Shown here: in pieces, positions 59,101 through 64,000 of the stretch
How the letters are laid out: every line of letters starts with the position of its first letter
How positions within the stretch are numbered: position 1 is the first letter of the stretch
NCBI RefSeq assembly: GCF_032854445.1
Contig: NC_088295.1
Location: forward strand, 39,109,385-39,173,384
Origin: Liolophura sinensis
Lineage: Eukaryota > Mollusca > Polyplacophora > Chitonida > Chitonidae
DNA length: 64,000 nt
Direction of reading: 5' to 3'
Notes under the pieces: generated by a model
Database searches by the model: none
Told to the model about the DNA's origin: nothing
The model's input: the letters and a program-made list of their open reading frames with translations, nothing else
Made by a program: the position numbers and the translations under genes

Positions 59101-62019
59101 CCTTATCATTCAGCTTCACACCAAATATTATTAAATTAGATCCCGCCGCTCTGGAGTGGAGTCATTAAGCGCGTGTACATATACTGTGTCTTCTTGTGGC
59201 ATGCCGAGTCCATGTCGCCAAAGTGCTGCCGTGACAGAAGTATCAAGCCAAAGACACCAGACCCCATGACACCCCACCCAGTCACATTATACTGACACCA
59301 GGCCAAACAGTCATGTTTCCTTGCTCTAATCTTCAAATGCTGAGCACCAAGCTAGGAAGCAGCAAGTACCATTTCTAAATTCTTTGGTATGACCCATGAC
59401 TTGAAGAACAAGCATGCAAAAATACATGTGCCTTAAAAGTTGATTAAATCTTATGGCCTATGTCAAGAAGTTTCAAACCAAACTTGATTAAATTTGGTCC
59501 AGAATTTCTGGAAATATTGTGCGAGCAATGGAACGGTGAATGCCGGACACAGAAACCACAATGTCTCTCAACACAAGTGCTTTCTGGTATTTTTTATTAC
59601 ATACCTTTTGAACGAGGTAGACCTTCCCAGCTAGTAAGTCATCACAGCTGTCCGTGTGACCAGTGTGAATATACACACTGTCCTTCTCAAATATTATCTG
59701 AAAAACAACCAGCAAAAAATGAGGTTTATATTCATTATCTAAGAGTGAATGTACAATGTATTAATATGAATGATTATAGTTTTACACCACCACAGCAGTG
59801 TTTAAGTTATATCATGCATGGCAGCACTAACACAATGAACACAATTAAGGAAATATTGAATGTAAATAATATTTATACAATAGTAAAGGAAACAGGACAT
59901 ATTGCTGATCACACCAACTGCTGACAGAATGACACATACACTGACAAAATGGAGCACAAAAAAAACAATACACCATAAAATAAGTTTGTTAATACAGTTT
60001 TTGCTCGCTGTTTTGACAGGCTGTTTTTAGGGGGTATTTAATATTAACCTCTTCTAGTTAACATGTAACTACTATTAAAGTTACGGTTTCCATCACATTT
60101 TCATTAATAATTAGTTCACCAGAACATCTGCATGTCATTAACATAATGCACGTGTATATGTGAGTACATTTCACGTGTCTGCCTTCAAACAGAAATTAAA
60201 ATTCAAGCAATACTTTTTTCACACAGCTGAAATTCAACAAGCATCATGCATTAAATCTCCTTGATTTTAATGTGAACTTAAGTTTACTTTAATTAAATAT
60301 ATTTTAGACCAAAGTAAAATAAATTGAAAAATACAAAACAATAGATACTGAAAACAAATGCAATACATATTACAAAGTCACAATGAGTAATTGTTACCTC
60401 TTCAGAACAAACCATCATGAAATCTGACACATTGAACGTATATACCTTAAACTATTTTATACGTGAACATAAATGAAATCAAGTGATTCATGAGTAACAG
60501 GTAAGATCAACTATGAATACAAAATCATAGCCAGCAGGTGATTGTCAAATTGTGTCAGTGGAAACATGAGCCAGTCATATGGGAATGCACGCACATGAGT
60601 GTGACAGCTATGGACAAGAGTCCCCACTTCAGTCATAATCTCATCAGCACTAACTTCCTCTTTACACCACAGGAGTAGCATTGTAGTTGACCACAAACAA
60701 TGCATGTTTTCAGGGCTTTAAGTCAAGGACATGCTGCACATGACACGGTTATGAATGGCGATTGCATCTTTATTTCTCGGTGTGAGGAATGTGCATAATG
60801 AATTCTAGATTTCCCCTCTTGTTTTCAAACCAATTTACATGTTTAAGAAATAAAAAATAGTTTTAATGTTTCGAAAGCTTACATGTATTGTCATGTTAAT
60901 ATTCATGACATCATGACATAAATGTAAATATCACATAGCTTCAGTTTTTGCATAAAAAACTTTAAGCTCAGAATTTAAAGTACACTTCAGAGAATTTTGT
61001 TTTGTTATTTTTGTTTTGTTATCAACATGATATTGATCAATTAAAATATACTTAACACTATAACATTCAGTTTCTGATAATAAGATATGGAAGTCTCCAT
61101 AATTAAATAAGATAGTCAAGCTAATGTAAATTTCATTCCACTTTATACATAAAACTTACACAAGCTTCTCATATATGCCATCTATTAATTATATGAGGAC
61201 ACTTTTAATCATTAATGTGTGAACAAGTCTGAAAACATTAATAATTCCTTTACTGCTTTCTATTTCATTCAACAAGTTACAACAGGGATACCGTTAACAC
61301 ATGTATTAAAAAAGTAGCCATATGGGAATTTAAAAAGAGCAGCACGTAATAATATAAAAGCTCAATGTAGCCTGTCGGTTTTAGCTCACATAATTTAAAC
61401 AGGAAAGTGGCCAATTACAAAAAAGAACAGTTATGACTACTGTTTCCTTAGTCTTCAAGTATACATGCCTAATAATTAACACAAGATCAAAGTGTATTTC
61501 GCTTTTCAATTTCTAAACGAGAGACAAAGATTATTTACTTGATGATGCTCATTCTGTAACATTTCGTCGTTATGCCTATAAATTGCAGGAAAAGGAAATT
61601 AGGGCTATCACTCAAGGAAATTGACCCATTCATCACTAAACAGGTCAGGCATAACATTTTAATTTGTTTACCTCAGTGTCAGTGGCCACATTTTTTTGCT
61701 TCACACCTATCCATTTATTCCATTGACACAATGTAAATGTGCAGGTAAATAGGACACGTCATAATTTTCAAATTAAACGCCATTTGCTTAATGACAGTTG
61801 GCTATCTATTTTTAAAGGTGACCCAGCTTGTACTCTTCAGTTTGTTGATGTTGTCAGTGACAAGTACTTTGCTCATCTAAAAAAAAGCCTCCTCTGCTTT
61901 CAACTTGTTTTCACGCAGTTGACAACATATCGCAGTAATAAACGACATCATTTGCTTCTCATAACACCGTTCGAGAAGCTATTTAACGGAAATATCGTTA
62001 CCTTGTAGTCGGAGGCCAT
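44161..62019 (-). CDS. TBC1D15: TBC1D15-type Rab GTPase-activating protein, complete
   Basis: TBC1D15 speeds GTP hydrolysis on Rab GTPases (RAB7 is the best-known target in vertebrates) on endosomal and mitochondrial membranes. Sixteen exons, phases all consistent: 62019-62002, 59697-59605, 57327-57207, 56627-56414, 55848-55740, 54278-54225 (possible cassette), 51098-50904, 50106-49978, 49525-49422, 49228-49134, 48799-48683, 48412-48312, 47863-47764, 46002-45905, 45384-45268, 44517-44161 (stop 44163-44161). The product is 673 residues, or 655 without the cassette; human has 691. The start MASDYK joins IIFEKDSVYIHTG (human KIIYEQEGVYIH). The N-terminal half includes AYLIFIMKDGTTYPALHFHG and DPYSTTMGGFSKVTNFLRD. 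The TBC domain follows. The tail after ACKKVPQAVKDILGFGG is Ser/Thr/Asn-rich and unlike vertebrate tails. TBC1D17 is the vertebrate paralogue, so this is the pre-duplication form. Confidence 0.95.
45268..50106 (-). CDS. TBC1D15: TBC1D15 catalytic TBC domain exons
   Basis: Eight exons span the GAP domain, from KAIFRG|GVESSIRIEVWKFLL to FGFTEILK. Both catalytic fingers are present: the arginine in IDKDVSR (about residue 383; codons split across 49134 and 48799) and the glutamine in GYVQGMSDLLSP (about residue 420, exon 48412-48312). Other family blocks are WDSTYKSRTEERKKK, DYFRMKLQWKTIS, ILMTYCMYNFDLG, MENEVDAFWCF, GNFYFCFRWLLIMFKREF, RLWE|VMWTEQPCKNFHLL. All expected catalytic residues are intact, so the protein should be an active GAP. 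Confidence 0.93.
46755..46970 (-). mobile_element. tRNA-derived SINE-like repeat, family C, most complete copy
   Basis: The high end reads GGGGTACACACTCTAACCAC followed by TAGGCCAG, a tRNA-like 5' region on the minus strand. The rest shares GTGCTGCCACCACTGAAGTA, TCCTCTTTCCATGCTCTAACC and GGCAGCAACAAGTATCATTT with the other copies. In a TBC1D15 intron. It keeps a long plus-strand frame open (46652-47062) that is not a gene. Confidence 0.7.
51787..52033 (-). mobile_element. V-SINE-like element, near full length
   Basis: TTTATTTATTTGATTGGTG at the tail side to GCTAACCAACTGAGCCACAA at the head. TGTTAATAT occurs at 51780-51788 and 52038-52046, a 9-bp target-site duplication. In the large TBC1D15 intron between exons 54278-54225 and 51098-50904. 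Confidence 0.85.
52865..53050 (+). mobile_element. V-SINE-like element, 5'-truncated
   Basis: GACGCTGTGAGTTCTTGCTC, then ATGCTGGCTTCCTCTCAGGT, CTGCCAGCAACCTGCGG and the tail AAACACCCGTCAAATAACC. Same TBC1D15 intron. Confidence 0.75.
53185..53340 (+). mobile_element. V-SINE-like element, 3' half
   Basis: AGGTCTGCTAGCAACCTGTG, a mutated middle, TAACCGTAATGCTGGTTGC and AAACACCAATCAAATAAATA with a long A/T tail. Same TBC1D15 intron. Confidence 0.75.
54225..54278 (-). CDS. TBC1D15: TBC1D15 candidate cassette exon (18 codons)
   Basis: Reads KFIHLPSSAAKGGYKLSK. It lies between exons 55848-55740 (ending GDLVT) and 51098-50904 (starting KFMRDPY), is phase 0 on both sides and is a multiple of three. 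Acceptor TGTGTATTTTAG is good; donor AAG|GTGACT is weak. Vertebrate TBC1D15 as I recall it has no counterpart. Both this exon and the next begin AAATTCAT, so the junction sequence is the same whether it is used or skipped. Probably an alternatively used exon. Confidence 0.5.
55314..55438. mobile_element. Foldback MITE, family D
   Basis: 125 bp, almost wholly palindromic: GGGCCGGTTTCATGAAGC at the left pairs with GCTTCATGAAATCAGCCCC at the right, and ACTTAGCTAAGTATGCCCTT pairs with the AGGGCTACTTAACACTAAGT region. No coding capacity. 300 bp from TBC1D15 exon 55848-55740. Confidence 0.75.
57470..57506. repeat. AT microsatellite
   Basis: Alternating TA/AT tract (TATATATATATTATATAC, then ATATATATATATTAT) in a TBC1D15 intron, 145 bp past the donor of exon 57327-57207. 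Confidence 0.85.
59197..59400 (-). mobile_element. tRNA-derived SINE-like repeat, family C, partial
   Basis: CCGAGTCCATGTCGCCAAAG, CCCACCCAGTCACATTATAC, GTTTCCTTGCTCTAATCTTC and GCAGCAAGTACCATTTCTAA match the other family C copies; the tRNA-like end is absent. In a TBC1D15 intron. Confidence 0.65.
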
Positions 62020-62471
62020 TTTCTCACAATTTGGTACAGATACAGCGATATCTTCCGGTTGTTCCAATCTTGTTTTGCTCGATGACGTCCAGTCACCTGT
62101 TGCCTCCTACTCCATTAAGGACACCAGAACTGCTAAATAATTTTTTAAGAAAGTTGCCATAAGTTCAGCTTGAACTTGTACGCATCTGCTATAAAATTAA
62201 CAATTCTTGACCTTGCAAGTGCAATACGAGTATTTTATGAAACATAACGCGCTTGTGTTTACTATTGTTAATGCTGTAAGCTAGAATTATGGCGAAATCA
62301 CATGACTGGTGACGTCAGGCGAAGACGTCGCCATCTTCATCGAAAGGAAAACATCGTCACACCTTCTCGTTGGAATAGGATTATTGCGCAATTTAATCAC
62401 TTGATAGCTTACATTATCCTCCTTTGATTGACTTAAAACAATAATCTGTATTTGCCTTATGTGAGGAAGTT
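62020..62471. promoter_or_regulatory. Shared TBC1D15-RAB21 divergent promoter
   Basis: Only 452 bp separate the two start codons. Visible elements: a palindromic CRE TGACGTCA (62310-62317), a second CRE-like ATGACGTCC near 62080, an M-box/E-box-like TCACATGA near 62298, and GTCGCCATCTTC near 62326-62337, resembling a YY1 site. No TATA box. The region has more CG dinucleotides than its flanks, as expected of a housekeeping bidirectional promoter. Confidence 0.65.
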
Positions 62472-62612
62472 ATGGCAGGCACATCTACTGGAGGTGGTCG
62501 CAGTCACAACTTTAAGGTGGTTCTACTGGGAGAGGGATGTGTTGGGAAGACGTCGTTGGTTCTGCGATATGTTGAAAATAAATTCAATGACAAACACATA
62601 ACCACGCTACAG
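62472..62612 (+). CDS. RAB21: RAB21 small GTPase, first coding exon; gene runs off the right edge
   Basis: RAB21 is an early-endosomal GTPase acting in integrin traffic and endolysosome function. The exon has 47 codons: a short Gly/Thr-rich leader, then HNFKVVLLGEGCVGKTSLVL with the P-loop GEGCVGKT, then RYVENKFNDKHITTLQ and donor GTGAGA. From KVVLLGEG onward it matches human RAB21 almost residue for residue, including NKFNDKHITTLQ at switch I. The leader is shorter than the Ala/Gly-rich human one. The remaining exons (switch II, G4/G5, prenylated CC tail) are not in the window: 62613-64000 is intron. Confidence 0.95.
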
Positions 62613-64000
62613 GTGAGAGCTGTGAAAGTGTGTAATTTTTCCGAAATAATGTTACAGTGCCACTTTTTCTTCTGTTCATTTCAAACAGAAAGAATTGGAT
62701 TAATTCGACCGTTTTTGCCAGATCATGATGTCATCGAGTACCGACGTAACTGTTTTGCAGATTTGGCACTGTGACAACTGAATACTCAAGATCATTATCA
62801 GTAGTTTACAGCATGCTCGTGAAATGCGCAAAACGTGAAAGGGCCCTCAGCTCTGCTGTATTTAGATCAACATACATACCTTCGATCTTTTTAAACTTTG
62901 TCATTTTATATTTTGTGCCACTTGTAAGGCTAGTACACATTTTGAGAAGAAAGTCTGGAGACTAAATACATATATGCTGGTTTGGGCAACTGACAGTCAG
63001 CACCCTATATTTTCATAGTCCAAAATGGCTCTGGCAGATAGGTTTGGCAAAATTTTATTCAGCCCGCAGCTTGCTGTCATGATGTTTTGAGCATCATCAA
63101 GGAGTCTGCGCTCACGCAGCCTAGGAAATAACCAATCATTGTTGTGCTTGGGACAAATCGGGTTTTAAAATGAAGCGTGCTCTGACTGAGGATGGGACCA
63201 TCCTTGGCTGAACCAAATTTTTCCCAAAGCTAACATCAGAGTAATCTTGGACTAATATTTTCGGAACTCCACTTTTGATATTTTTAGCAAGGTTTTCTTG
63301 CTGGTGACATGTTAATGATACTTCTTGCTCATGGACATCATCATGCTGTGTGCAATCACCAGTTACATGGTGGTGCTGTTTAATGGGTCAGTCATTTGAT
63401 GAGAGCAACAATGAAGTACTAAATTGCTAAAGTGCTTCTGTCACACAACTTAAATAGTATTAAAATCATATATTGTCAGAGTCTTTGCCTTTTGATATGG
63501 ATTTGTGCAATTTTATCGTGCACAAATATTGTACCACTTGTGTGGTAGGCTAGCTACAAGTACTTGTCCCAAATTGTCAGTCATTGCCATCAGTAAAGAC
63601 AGTATATACTGTAATTCTTCGAACTTTTCGCATGTTTGCAAGGTGTTTATTCAAGCGTATTCTGAAGGCATTATTCTGTGTTGACTAATAAAATAACACT
63701 CTTTTTGGAGCCCTGAAACTGGACCATCCAAGTGATGTAGTTTTCTTTCCAAAATCAAATTAAAAATATGCATAAACTACACTGAAAGTTGCTCTTTCGT
63801 ATGCGAAAAGATTGAGGAATTAGGGTATACATGCTTTGCATTTTAGTGACATAATTCCGTATTTCTAAGCGTCTTAGTTCAGTATTTGCAACCAGTTTTG
63901 TGTGTTCTCAGATTGAAAGTTTAATGCTATATATGCCAGAATGGAGTTTCAAATTTGATCTTAATACACGTAAATGTACGTGCATATTGTAATGCTTAAC
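62613..64000 (+). other. RAB21: RAB21 intron 1 (partial)
   Basis: No further RAB21 exon was found. The stretch is AT-rich and contains one full MITE at 63607-63827. A frame continuing from exon 1 to 62774 is read-through, not coding. Confidence 0.8.
63607..63827. mobile_element. MITE, family A, full copy
   Basis: 221 bp from TACTGTAATTCTTCGAAC to GATTGAGGAATTAGGGTA. Interior GTTTGCAAGGTGTTTATTCA and GAGCCCTGAAACTGGACCAT. One of the best-preserved copies, in RAB21 intron 1. Confidence 0.85.

Noticed and set aside
59460-59924. 154-codon plus-strand frame
   Set aside because: Antisense to TBC1D15 exon 59697-59605 and to intron; no family resemblance.
62613-62774. Continuation of RAB21 coding sequence past 62612
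   Set aside because: A GTGAGA donor follows the conserved HITTLQ and the downstream residues do not match any Rab.

Overview
The window is eukaryotic and almost certainly from a mollusc. The genes are split into many short exons with GT-AG introns, the DNA is AT-rich, and the non-coding sequence is full of tRNA-derived SINEs, short palindromic MITEs and minisatellites of kinds common in bivalve and gastropod genomes. The species was not identified. No bacterial, viral or CRISPR features are present.

Four protein-coding genes can be read, all by conserved protein sequence and consistent splice phases. (1) Positions 1-16903, minus strand: the first fifth of midasin (MDN1/Rea1), the giant AAA+ ATPase of pre-60S ribosome maturation. 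24 coding exons run from the start ATG (16903) through AAA1 and AAA2 into the Walker B of AAA3, and the gene continues beyond position 1. (2) Positions 18805-33083, plus strand: a complete four-exon regulator of calcineurin (RCAN/calcipressin), about 218 residues, with a 9.7-kb second intron. (3) Positions 44161-62019, minus strand: a complete 16-exon TBC1D15-type Rab GTPase-activating protein, 673 residues with an 18-codon candidate cassette exon and 655 without it. (4) Positions 62472-62612, plus strand: the first coding exon of RAB21, whose remainder lies beyond the right edge.

MDN1 and RCAN are head-to-head with 1.9 kb between start codons. RCAN and TBC1D15 converge on an 11-kb gene-poor interval (33.1-44.2 kb) holding likely 3' UTRs, a C-rich minisatellite and SINE fragments. 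TBC1D15 and RAB21 are divergent with only 452 bp between their ATGs, which suggests a shared promoter; it contains a full palindromic CRE. A Rab GTPase and a RabGAP gene are thus adjacent, as they are in human 12q21 but in a different relative orientation.

The repeats are informative in themselves: a V-SINE-like family with about a dozen copies (one with a perfect 14-bp target-site duplication), two other tRNA-derived SINE-like families, a TA-flanked MITE family of about 215 bp in at least six places, two other palindromic MITEs, and several minisatellites. Some lie against MDN1 splice sites. There is a one-base frame disruption at the AAA3 P-loop of MDN1, and one coding segment of MDN1 could not be found. 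No wholly new system was found; the items most worth following are the coupled RAB21/TBC1D15 promoter, the 41-bp inverted repeat around an MDN1 exon, the TBC1D15 cassette exon and a possible internal RCAN promoter.
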